DNA of 8,824 nt from the NCBI GenBank assembly GCA_031255115.1, contig JAIRTD010000278.1, positions 1 through 8,824 of the forward strand. Direction: 5' to 3'. The notes under the pieces were generated by a model. It was not told the DNA's origin, made no database searches, and saw only the letters and a program-made list of their open reading frames with translations. Shown here in pieces: positions 1-6,600 of the stretch. Position numbers and translations under genes: made by a program. Origin of the DNA: Spirochaetaceae bacterium. GTDB lineage: Bacteria; Spirochaetota; Spirochaetia; Treponematales; Breznakiellaceae. The stretch's first letter is position 1; every line of letters starts with the position of its first letter.

Positions 1-109
1 TAAGGGCTCCCTGGGAGAGGGGGTTATCCCTGGTAAAGGCAGCCTTAAAGACATTATCCCTACAGATATCGATGATGTTTTCGTCCGGGGCAAATTGGAT
101 GGTGTTCAT
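1..109 (-). CDS. Rpn/PD-(D/E)XK nuclease family transposase-like protein, N-terminal part only
   Basis: The first 36 codons of a gene that runs off the left edge. The ATG at 109-107 is preceded by a strong ribosome binding site (GGAGGA, complement of 115-120) at normal spacing. The visible protein begins MNTIQFAPDENIID and continues with CRDNVFKAAFTRDNP. The D-N-V-F-K-x-x-F-T pattern is what I recognise as the start of the PD-(D/E)XK nuclease/putative transposase (Rpn-like) family, whose members often occur in many copies in treponeme genomes and are linked to RecA-independent recombination or transposition. The catalytic D...ExK residues would lie beyond the window, so activity cannot be judged. 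It is separated from the next convincing gene by about 700 bases of poorly coding DNA. The family call rests on a short stretch; the gene itself is well supported by start and ribosome binding site. Confidence 0.62.
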   Translation of the reverse strand, partial: MNTIQFAPDENIIDICRDNVFKAAFTRDNPLSQGAL

Positions 110-114
110 GGTAT

Positions 115-120
115 TCCTCC
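115..120 (-). promoter_or_regulatory. Ribosome binding site of the Rpn-like gene
   Basis: GGAGGA on the minus strand, 5 bases before the ATG at 109. It fixes the start of the truncated left-edge gene and argues that this gene was recently translated. Confidence 0.75.
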
Positions 121-260
121 ATGGTGTATAAGGCCCCACCCTGCAGATTGCTCTACTTTTGGAGAATTTTTTTTAAAAAAAGTAACCGCCAAGGCAAAAA
201 AGAAGGAAAAAGAGAGCTACGGACCAACACCGGCCACAGTACGGATAGGGCAGAAGAGGA

Positions 261-287
261 ATTTTACCGCGAAGTTAAAAAAGTCAA
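261..287 (-). promoter_or_regulatory. Weak sigma-70-like promoter candidate for the Rpn-like gene
   Basis: TTGACT at 287-282 and TAAAAT at 266-261 on the minus strand each match the consensus at five of six bases, but the 15-base spacer is shorter than the usual 16-18. It points toward the left-edge gene. Confidence 0.22.
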
Positions 288-311
288 ATAAGTTTTAAGA
301 GAAAACAGATT

Positions 312-692
312 TTATCGGATAATTAGTTCTTCTTTAGCTTGTCCGAAGAAATCAAGTAAGGAAAGAAGAACTTCTCGACAGCCACTTAGTGAACTTCTGC
401 TACTACGAACCTCTGGTTCGATTTGACTTTGTGGTAATTCTTCTTCAGTCTTTGGTCCAAATTCAACCGCTAAGGCGCGGATTTGTTGTGCGCTCTCTGT
501 GGGATCATTAATTAGGGGGTAGCGCGAGACTTGGGGACTCGCGCGTAGGCGGCCCTTCGAGACACATTGGCATACCGGGGACTCTATTTGGCCTACGCCT
601 TGCCGCATCATCGCCGGGACCCGCTCACCGGTTCGCGGGATGAAGTCGGGCGGGGGGCGCGTCGATGATGTTTCTACGGCGAATGGCCGCAT
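312..692 (-). CDS. Doubtful hypothetical protein, 126 codons
   Basis: An open frame I do not recognise. It starts at an ATG with a purine-rich AGAAGGGGG about 9 bases upstream, a tolerable ribosome binding site. Its two halves differ: residues 1 to about 60 come from a very GC-rich, inverted-repeat-rich block and read as arginine/proline-rich sequence with no protein-like pattern, whereas the last 65 or so residues (from INDPTESAQQIRALAVEFG to the end, KEELIIR) come from DNA of clearly lower GC and look more like a normal helical protein end. This could be a real small gene, the C-terminal remnant of an older gene fused by chance to an inserted block, or simply an accidental open frame opposite a structured RNA. 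Another long open frame without a good start runs on the plus strand over about 524-816, which weakens the case for either being real. Confidence 0.22.
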   Translation of the reverse strand: MRPFAVETSSTRPPPDFIPRTGERVPAMMRQGVGQIESPVCQCVSKGRLRASPQVSRYPLINDPTESAQQIRALAVEFGPKTEEELPQSQIEPEVRSSRSSLSGCREVLLSLLDFFGQAKEELIIR

Positions 693-722
693 GGAAATGC
701 GCCCCCTTCTTCAGTCTTTTGG
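440..722. repeat. Direct repeat pair flanking a GC-rich block
   Basis: The 14-mer CTTCTTCAGTCTTT occurs at 440-453 and again at 706-719. Both copies continue with TTGG-like sequence (440-455 and 706-722), differing only by one extra T in the second. The copies are 266 bases apart and enclose a block, from roughly 510 to 705, that is much more GC-rich than the DNA on its left. The pattern could be a target-site duplication around a small inserted element or a segmental duplication scar. Confidence 0.5.
522..706. repeat. Cluster of inverted repeats, possible structured RNA or small mobile element
   Basis: Perfect inverted repeats, read directly: GCGCGAG 522-528 with CTCGCGC 538-544 (9-base loop); GCGTAGGC 543-550 with GCCTACGC 591-598; CATCATCG 606-613 with CGATGATG 663-670; GGGGGCGC 653-660 with GCGCCCCC 699-706. 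Smaller hairpins nest at the right end: CGGC 677-680 with GCCG 686-689, and CGCAT 688-692 with ATGCG 697-701 around a GGAA tetraloop. Some of these are mutually exclusive. The sequence did not match RNase P RNA, tmRNA, SRP RNA or 6S RNA features that I could recall. Whether it is transcribed is unknown. Confidence 0.4.
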
Positions 723-812
723 CAAAAATGAATCACCAACTTCTACATTCGGTCAGAGCCTGTCCGTGAGCTTCGTGGTGTTTTCTTCTTCCGTGCCCGT
801 CGGTGCCCGCGT
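723..812. other. Region downstream of the OTC gene
   Basis: Follows the OTC stop on the minus strand. I see no strong hairpin with a T-run, so no clear intrinsic terminator for the operon; only a weak GAAT/ATTC pairing ahead of an ATTTTT stretch near 727-750. Confidence 0.3.
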
Positions 813-1760
813 CTAGTCCAGGCCCAGGGTGGCAAGCATCAGGGCTTTTATTGTGTGTTTGCGGTTTTCCGCTTCGTCCCAGGCGCGGCTTGCCGGGCCA
901 TCGATGATGTCGGCGCTTACTTCCTCGCCTTTGACCGCCGGGAGGCAATGGAGAAAAATCGTATCCTTGCGGCCGGTTTTTGCCATGAGGACGGCGTTGA
1001 CCTGGTAGGGGGAGAGGAGTCTGCGGCGTTCTTCCTTTTTGTCTTCTTCACCCATGGAGGTCCAGACATCGGTGTACACCGCGTCGGCGCCTTCGACTTC
1101 GGCCGTCTCCGGGCTGATGCGTATAACGGCCCCTGATTCGGAGGCGAGTCTGCCGCAGGTTTCGACCAGTTCTTTGTCGGGTACAAGCTCAGGCGGTGTA
1201 ATTACGGTAAAATTGACGCCCAGCTTGGCGCAGATTACCATGAGGGAACGGGCCACGTTGTTTCTGCCGTCGCCTGTAAAACAGAGCTTTTTGCCCTGTC
1301 CCGGGCCGAAATTTTCTTCCAGGGTCATGATGTCCGCCAGGGCCTGGGTGGGATGAAAGCGGTCGGTAAGGCCGTTGTACACAGGAACGCCGGAATACCG
1401 GGCAAGGGTTTCTACCGTGGTCTGCTTAAAGCCCCTGAACTGTATGGCGTCAAACATGCGGCCCAGAACCCGCGCCGTGTCTTCGACAGATTCCTTGGCT
1501 CCCAACTGTATGTCCTGGGTCGACAAAAACACCGGATGGCCGCCTTCTTCGCCAAAGGCGGTCTCAAAGGCGCAGCGGGTCCGTGTGGAACGCTTTTCAA
1601 AAAGAAGGGCCAGAGTCCTGCCGGTAAAACGCTGCTGAATTTTTCCTTCCTGTTTTTCTTTTTTAACCTGTACCGAAAGATCCAGCAGGCTGCGTATCTC
1701 TTCGGCCCTGTAATCAAGCAGGGTGAGCAGGGATCTTCCCTTTAAACCGGACCGCGTCAT
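813..1760 (-). CDS. argF: Ornithine carbamoyltransferase
   Basis: Transfers the carbamoyl group between carbamoyl phosphate and ornithine/citrulline in the cytoplasm, either in arginine synthesis or, run in reverse, in the arginine deiminase pathway. The 315-residue product has the usual family length and all signature motifs: carbamoyl-phosphate loop STRTR at 58-62, HPTQ at 136-139, GDGRNN around 163-168, ornithine loop DVWTSMGEE at 231-239, catalytic HCLPA at 271-275, and the terminal DEAENRKHTIKALM helix. The open frame extends 43 codons upstream, but that stretch overlaps the PilZ gene in another frame; the ATG at 1760 has GGAGGAG (complement of 1764-1770) directly upstream and matches the normal family N-terminus. 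It is the last gene of a three-gene unit, 19 bases after the PilZ stop. No carbamate kinase, arginine deiminase or other arg gene is in view, so anabolic versus catabolic use (argF versus arcB) is undecided. Confidence 0.95.
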   Translation of the reverse strand: MTRSGLKGRSLLTLLDYRAEEIRSLLDLSVQVKKEKQEGKIQQRFTGRTLALLFEKRSTRTRCAFETAFGEEGGHPVFLSTQDIQLGAKESVEDTARVLGRMFDAIQFRGFKQTTVETLARYSGVPVYNGLTDRFHPTQALADIMTLEENFGPGQGKKLCFTGDGRNNVARSLMVICAKLGVNFTVITPPELVPDKELVETCGRLASESGAVIRISPETAEVEGADAVYTDVWTSMGEEDKKEERRRLLSPYQVNAVLMAKTGRKDTIFLHCLPAVKGEEVSADIIDGPASRAWDEAENRKHTIKALMLATLGLD

Positions 1761-1763
1761 AAA

Positions 1764-1770
1764 CTCCTCC
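1764..1770 (-). promoter_or_regulatory. Ribosome binding site of the OTC gene
   Basis: GGAGGAG on the minus strand, ending 3 bases before the ATG at 1760. It lies in the 19-base gap after the PilZ stop and settles the start against the longer open frame to 1889. Confidence 0.8.
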
Positions 1771-1779
1771 TTATCGTAC

Positions 1780-2523
1780 TTACACCGGAGCGGCCGCTTT
1801 TCTGCGGGCCTTGTATTCTTCCAGGGGGAGCTGGTCCAGGTAGGCGTCAAGAATATCCTGCTCCTGCTCCTTAAACGAGACAAATTCAAAAGAAAGATTC
1901 CGTCCGGTGCGTATAACGCGGCAGACGGGGCTGAGTACCACGTCGCCTACCAGAAGGGAACATTCGGAGAGTGTCATGGAAATGGAAATATTCTCAAGCA
2001 GGGCGGGATGATCGGGCCTGAACGAAAGGCCCGTACTGGATATGGTCTGTATGCTTCCGGTGATGAATTTCCGGTTTCCCGGCCCAAGAAAGAGAAATTC
2101 TACATGGGTCCATTCTTCGGGGCGGAAGCGGCGGGCCTTGCGTTTTTCTTCTACCGAAATATAGCGGCTCAATATGGCCTGGAGGCGGTCCATCTCTATG
2201 GGGTCAAGGGTTTCCGATACTATGCCGCTTACCCCGAGAAACGAGGCTTTGGAAGTTTCTTCCAGAGGAAAACTCGCCCCCCTGAGGAGTATGATGGGGG
2301 AGGCTTCTTTGGGCCGCGAGGAGCGGACAAACTGAACAAGGATTTTCCAGTGCCTGGGAAAATCTTCGGCGCTGATGATAATTCCTACAGGATCAATCTC
2401 ATCTATATTATCCATGGCCTTGAGTACATGGCGGTACCGTATCAGCTCAAAGCCCAGGGGTTTGATGTACATGGAGATAAGATTATAGGTCTCGTCGGAA
2501 CCGAAGATAAGTAAGAGCTTCAT
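1780..2523 (-). CDS. PilZ-domain protein with an N-terminal pseudo-receiver domain
   Basis: A 247-residue cytoplasmic protein with no signal peptide. Residues 1-122 have the strand/helix rhythm of a response-regulator receiver (strands KLLLIFGSD 2-10, GIIIS 47-51, PIILL 76-80, GVSGIVS 97-103), but the position at the end of strand 3 where the phosphorylated Asp should sit is Ser51, so phosphorylation is unlikely. Residues 125-235 look like PilZ: an arginine-rich entry (R128-K-A-R-R132, fitting RxxxR) followed by a strand, then TISSTG at 160-165, which fits the (D/N)xSxxG c-di-GMP motif except that the first position is Thr. PilZ domains typically bind c-di-GMP and control motility, secretion or other effectors. 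The start ATG overlaps the upstream gene's TGA (ATGA), with AGGGAC (complement of 2527-2532) as ribosome binding site, so translation is probably coupled. The PilZ call is good; the receiver-like fold is inferred from pattern only. Confidence 0.75.
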   Translation of the reverse strand: MKLLLIFGSDETYNLISMYIKPLGFELIRYRHVLKAMDNIDEIDPVGIIISAEDFPRHWKILVQFVRSSRPKEASPIILLRGASFPLEETSKASFLGVSGIVSETLDPIEMDRLQAILSRYISVEEKRKARRFRPEEWTHVEFLFLGPGNRKFITGSIQTISSTGLSFRPDHPALLENISISMTLSECSLLVGDVVLSPVCRVIRTGRNLSFEFVSFKEQEQDILDAYLDQLPLEEYKARRKAAAPV

Positions 2524-3485
2524 TCTGTCCCTAGATTAAGCACCGTATAGTCTATTATAGTCCAGATATCATCCCGGCGTCTGAGGTAGTAAGTATACGC
2601 CTTGCGTTCAGTATAGGTTCCCGCGTTGAATTTTTCCAGAACCGTAACGGTTCCTTCCTCAGAACCGTACACGGTACGCTCAATGGTGAATTCGGTTGGT
2701 ATGGTCGCTATGTCCCCGTCCACGACGGCGCTCTGCAGGTCCCTGCGGTAACGGTCGAGCATGCGCTGTCTGCCTTCTTCGGACTCGGCAAGCCACTGGC
2801 GTTTGCGGGCGCTGTCCCGGGAGATCATTGATTCAAGATCAAGGTAGAGAAAGAATTTTTCCCACTGGCCTTTTTGTCTGGCGGTGAGCAGGTATTCTAT
2901 CACCTGGTCTGGCGGAAGCCGCTCCCGCACCAGTATGGCGTTGGTTTCCACGTCCAGGGCCAGGGGTCTGCCGCCGGGTTCCGAGAGGGGAGCGGGCCGC
3001 AGGTTGAGGCTGAGGCGGTTTGATTCCAGGGGAAGCTCAACGGCGGCCTGAGCGTTCCGCATGAGTTCGGGGTAGAGTCTGGCCTGAATGATAAAGGAAC
3101 CGCTCTGGTTGAGCGTGCCATAATCCCTGAGATCTTCGACAAAGGAAAAAGATTCGCCGGGTTCCACAGAAACTTCCCTAAAAAAGACCTGATTGGTCAG
3201 GGTGCGTCTGCGTACCAGCGTTTCTGTGGCGTCTACCGTCCGGTTTGCCAGGGTCCTGATGTCAAAATCAACAGAAAAGGCCCTTTCTTCGGCAAGTTTG
3301 AAGCGGTAGGTGGAACTTCCCCGGTTACTTATGGTAAGCTGAATCAGTATGGGGTCCTGTTCCACATAGTAAATTCTCTTGTCAAAGTACCTGATGCTTA
3401 TGTCTACGGATTCGACGGCGTATAGGCTGCCGATGCAGAAAAAGCATACTAGAAAAAAAAGTGGAAATTTATTATGTTGTTTCAC
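2520..3485 (-). CDS. Secreted protein of unknown function, possible Ig-like plus NTF2-like domains
   Basis: A 321-residue exported protein. With the GTG start at 3485 the N-terminus is MKQHNKF, a hydrophobic stretch at about 8-20, and LYA at 21-23 followed by VES, a standard signal peptidase I site. This start has GGAG (complement of 3493-3496) 7 bases upstream; the longer TTG start at 3503 has none and would lengthen the region before the hydrophobic core. The cysteines at 14 and 17 do not sit in a good lipobox, so I do not call a lipoprotein. Residues about 25-165 are strand-rich with a VEPGESFSF segment, reminiscent of Ig-like or BsuPI-type domains. Residues about 195-321 (starting near TARQKGQWEKFFLYLDLES, ending RRDDIWTIIDYTVLNL) resemble an NTF2-like/DUF4878-type fold. 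Both domain ideas are inference. It is first in the operon with PilZ and OTC. Likely periplasmic or surface-associated; the ligand is unknown. Confidence 0.7.
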   Translation of the reverse strand: MKQHNKFPLFFLVCFFCIGSLYAVESVDISIRYFDKRIYYVEQDPILIQLTISNRGSSTYRFKLAEERAFSVDFDIRTLANRTVDATETLVRRRTLTNQVFFREVSVEPGESFSFVEDLRDYGTLNQSGSFIIQARLYPELMRNAQAAVELPLESNRLSLNLRPAPLSEPGGRPLALDVETNAILVRERLPPDQVIEYLLTARQKGQWEKFFLYLDLESMISRDSARKRQWLAESEEGRQRMLDRYRRDLQSAVVDGDIATIPTEFTIERTVYGSEEGTVTVLEKFNAGTYTERKAYTYYLRRRDDIWTIIDYTVLNLGTE

Positions 3486-3492
3486 CGCGAAA

Positions 3493-3496
3493 CTCC
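3493..3496 (-). promoter_or_regulatory. Ribosome binding site that decides a GTG start
   Basis: GGAG on the minus strand, 7 bases before GTG at 3485-3483. It supports GTG over the upstream in-frame TTG at 3503, which has no Shine-Dalgarno sequence. Confidence 0.6.
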
Positions 3497-3531
3497 ATTT
3501 CAAAGCTGGCGCGTTTTTAAGCGCTTCTTTT

Positions 3532-3537
3532 AGTATA
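3532..3537 (-). promoter_or_regulatory. Possible -10 element for the secreted protein/PilZ/OTC operon
   Basis: TATACT on the minus strand, 47 bases upstream of the GTG start at 3485. No good -35 hexamer lies 16-18 bases upstream (TACCCA or ACCCAA only), so it would need an activator or belong to a different sigma-factor class. It is the only clear minus-strand -10 candidate in the divergent region at a suitable distance. Confidence 0.3.
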
Positions 3538-3581
3538 GGGCTTTTTTCAAAATTTGGGTACTTTTGAAAGGCCTCTATACT
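3532..3581. repeat. Imperfect palindrome in the divergent promoter region
   Basis: The left arm at 3532-3552 and the right arm at 3562-3581 are inverted copies: AGTATAG/CTATACT (7 pairs), GGC/GCC (3 pairs, after one unpaired T at 3574) and TTTCAAAA/TTTTGAAA (8 pairs), around the 9-base centre TTTGGGTAC. Each arm ends in TATACT reading outward, so a -10-like hexamer points toward each divergent gene. The position between two divergent start codons suggests a shared operator or a symmetric divergent promoter; a transcript crossing it would also form a strong hairpin. Confidence 0.6.
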
Positions 3582-3591
3582 ATAATATAAT
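3564..3591 (+). promoter_or_regulatory. Sigma-70-type promoter for mfd
   Basis: TTGAAA at 3564-3569 and a perfect TATAAT at 3586-3591 with a 16-base spacer. Transcription would begin near 3597-3599, only about 5-7 bases before the mfd ATG at 3604, so the mRNA would be nearly leaderless. The -35 lies inside the right arm of the palindrome at 3532-3581. A second -10-like TATACT at 3576-3581 has only a weak TTGGGT partner. Confidence 0.55.
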
Positions 3592-3603
3592 CGGTACTTT
3601 TAG

Positions 3604-6600
3604 ATGAACACCTTATTGTTTCCTTCAATGCTTGACAAAATCACGCTTTCCCCCTCGGTCAGGGCGGTGGAAGCGGCTTATGAGGCTTCTCGTTTTCCCC
3701 TTGAGATTGAAGGGGCCGAAGGGGCTTTCTGCGCCCTGCTGGCAGCCTCGCTGTACAAAAAGCGGCCCGCCCTTATGGTCGCCGTAACCCCGACGGACCG
3801 TGAGGCGGAGGATTTAAGCGCTGATTTGGCGGGTTTTTCCGTTCCGGTCCTCCGTTTTCCCTGGTGGGGCGCCATGCCCTACCGGGAAATGGCCCCCCTG
3901 TCGGCGGTATTTGGCGAGCGGAGCGCCGCGTTAAGCCATATTCTTGAAGGGGAAAAGGGCATTGTGGTCCTTCCCCAGCGGGCCTTTCTTACCCCCTTGC
4001 CGCCGCCTGAGTACCTTAAAAGCCTGCTCTATACCCTTGAGGCCGGGGGCGCCATTGACACCGAGGCCCTTGCCGGCCGTCTTGTTTCCTACGGCTATAC
4101 CAGGGTTCCCAGGGTTCAGGTCCCCGGAGAATTCGCCCTCAGGGGAGAGGTATGCGATGTTTTTATGGGCGGCGAAAAGGCGTTCCGCCTTCTTTTTGAT
4201 TATGACCGGCTAGAATCAATAAAGGCCTTTGATCCCATAGACCAGAGCGGCCAGGAAAAATTAAAAAAAATCACCCTCCGTCCCCTCAAGGAAGTGATCT
4301 GGTCCGACGAACGCATTGAGGAACTGGGAAAGAACCTCGCTTCCTTTGATGAATTTTCCCAAAGCCGGGGGAGCGCCATTATTGAAGAACTCATAGACAG
4401 GCGTACCCTGGCGGGCGAGGAGCTTTTTTTCCCCCTGGCCTTTGACGGTTCCGCCCGCTCCGGCCCCGCGACCATACTTGATTATATGGGAAGCGATTCG
4501 GTCCTTATGTTTATGGAACGGGAACGGCTTGAGAACGCCCAGAGCGCCCTGCAAAAAGAATACGAAAGCCTCTACCTCAAGGCGCGCCGGGACGTTTCTG
4601 GCGCCAAGTCTAGGGAAGTTCCCGCGCCGCGCCGCATACTGCTTGACTTTGCCCGCATGGCGGATCTTGCCGGGACAGGCGGCAAAAATATCGTCTCCTT
4701 TATGGTCATAAAAGGAAACGCCGGTCCGGGCCGGATATTTTTGTCCTGCGATCCTCCGCGGAGTTTTTTCGGAAACATCAATTATCTTAAAGAAGAATTT
4801 GCCTCCCTGTCGCGTCAGGGCTGGAGCATCCTTGTGGCCGCCGAGTCCGACGCCCAGGCCATCCGCCTCCGATCGCTGCTTCAGGATATTTCCCCCCTGG
4901 AAGTCATTACCCTGCCTTTAAGCGCGGGCTTTGCCCTGCCTGAGATCAAACTCATGGTCGTTCAGGAGAACGAGATCTTCGGCAGGAGAAAGAGACCTCC
5001 CCGCTCGCTTAAAACAACGCGCAGCGCCGCCATTGACACCTTTGTGGAGCTTAATCCTGGAGACTATGTGGTTCATGTAAATTACGGCATAGGCCTCTTT
5101 AAAGGCATTGAGCGTATCAAGGCCCTGGGCCATGAGCGGGATTATGTAAAACTCGGATACCTTGGCGATGAGACGGTCTTTGTTCCCATCGAGCAGGTCA
5201 ACCTGGTTCAACGGTATATAGGAAACGAAGGCGCCGCGCCGCGCCTTGACAAACTTGGTTCCAAAAGCTGGGAAAACCGCAAGGGCAGGGTCAGACAGTC
5301 TGTTGAAGAGACGGCGGAAAAACTCCTCAAGCTGTATTCAAGACGCAAGGCATCGACGGGTTTTGCCTTTCCCCAGGACACCGAATGGCAGACCATGTTC
5401 GAAGCGGCCTTTCCCTTTGACGAAACCGCCGACCAGCTCCGCTGCGTAGAAGAAATAAAAGAAGACATGGAAAGCCCCCATCCCATGGACCGGCTTATCT
5501 GCGGGGATGTCGGTTACGGCAAGACCGAAGTGGCGGTACGGGCCTGTTTTAAGGCGGTTATGGGAGGCAAGCAGGTGGCCTTCCTTGCCCCGACCACCAT
5601 ACTTGCCGAACAGCACTACGAGAATTTTCAGGAGCGCTTTAAGCAGTTCCCGGTTACCCTGGGCATGCTTTCCCGCTTTGTGGACCGCTCCGCGGCAAGA
5701 AAAACCCTGGAGGCGGTCGGCGCCGGGGCCGTTGACATACTGATAGGAACCCACCGCATTATACAAAAGGACGTACGCTTTAAGGACCTGGGCCTCATGG
5801 TCATAGACGAAGAACAACGCTTCGGCGTCAAGGATAAAGAAAAACTCAAGGAACTAAAAACCAATGTAGACTGCCTCTCCCTTTCCGCCACACCCATACC
5901 CCGCACCCTTCACATGAGCCTCCTTAAAATACGGGACATGAGCCTCCTTGCCACGCCGCCCCAAAACCGGCGCCCCATAGAAACGGTCATCGGAGAGTAT
6001 AACGAAGAAGAACTTGCCGGGGCCATACGGCGCGAGGTTGAACGGGGAGGGCAGATCTTCTTTCTTCACAACCGCGTAGAAAGCCTTGCCGAGACCCGCG
6101 CTAAAATAGAACACCTGGTTCCTGAGATGCTTGTCGAAACCGCCCACGGCCAGATGGACAGCCGCGAACTCGAAGACGTGATGCACCGCTTTATACATGG
6201 CGGCTTTCATGTACTGGTATCGACTACGATCATCGAAAACGGTATAGACATTCCCAACGTAAATACCATCATCATAGACCGCTCCGATATGTACGGCGTT
6301 TCGCAGCTCTACCAGCTCAGGGGCAGGGTAGGCCGCTCGGACCGGGTGGCCTACGCCTATCTCTTTTATCCCAAAAACAGCGCCCTCACGGAGCTTGCCA
6401 TGAAACGGCTTTCGGTTATTTCCGATTTTACCGAACTGGGTTCAGGCTTTAAGATAGCCATGAAGGACATGGAAATACGGGGAGCGGGAAACCTCCTCGG
6501 CAGGGAACAGTCCGGGGACATTTACTCGGTAGGCTTTGATCTTTATATGCGCCTCCTTGACGAAGCCATACGGAAACTCGACGACGAACAGTATGAGCCG

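Larger units (their letters stand above)
110..311. other. Non-coding leader region upstream of the Rpn-like gene
   Basis: No convincing gene. The short plus-strand ORF from 95 has no family resemblance, overlaps the Rpn-like start and is rich in lysine from A-runs. A T8/A7 tract lies at 167-181. A possible minus-strand promoter is present at 261-287: TTGACT (complement of 282-287) and TAAAAT (complement of 261-266), but the spacer is only 15 bases, so it is weak. It lies about 150 bases before the Rpn-like start codon. Confidence 0.4.

Noticed and set aside
167..181. T8/A7 tract as a terminator or origin element
   Set aside because: No stable GC hairpin adjoins it and no DnaA-box cluster is present; it is only an A/T tract in a spacer.
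95..298. Plus-strand 67-codon ORF
   Set aside because: Overlaps the well-supported Rpn-like start on the other strand, has no good ribosome binding site or family resemblance, and owes its lysines to A-rich DNA.
524..816. Long plus-strand open frame across the GC-rich block
   Set aside because: No start codon with a ribosome binding site near its beginning, ends just inside the OTC 3' end, and overlaps the minus-strand ORF; long open frames are common by chance in GC-rich DNA.
69..910. TCGATGATGT repeated at 69-78, 662-671 and 901-910 (12 bases shared by the first two)
   Set aside because: A 12-mer match is expected by chance in a window of this size, and two of the three copies lie in coding sequence encoding Ile-Ile-Asp or Asp-Ile-Ile-Asp. 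I considered a decayed second Rpn-gene start at 662, but the flanking similarity is too weak.
1761..1889. Longer N-terminus for ornithine carbamoyltransferase (start at 1889)
   Set aside because: The extra 43 residues lie in the PilZ reading region, do not match the family, and the internal ATG at 1760 has a strong ribosome binding site.
1723..2514. 263-codon plus-strand ORF opposite the PilZ gene
   Set aside because: A shadow of the PilZ gene: low-complexity Gly/Tyr/Phe-rich translation, no family match, and the minus-strand gene has start, ribosome binding site and recognisable domains.
3486..3503. TTG start for the secreted protein
   Set aside because: No Shine-Dalgarno sequence upstream, and GTG at 3485 gives a better signal peptide with GGAG at 7-base spacing.
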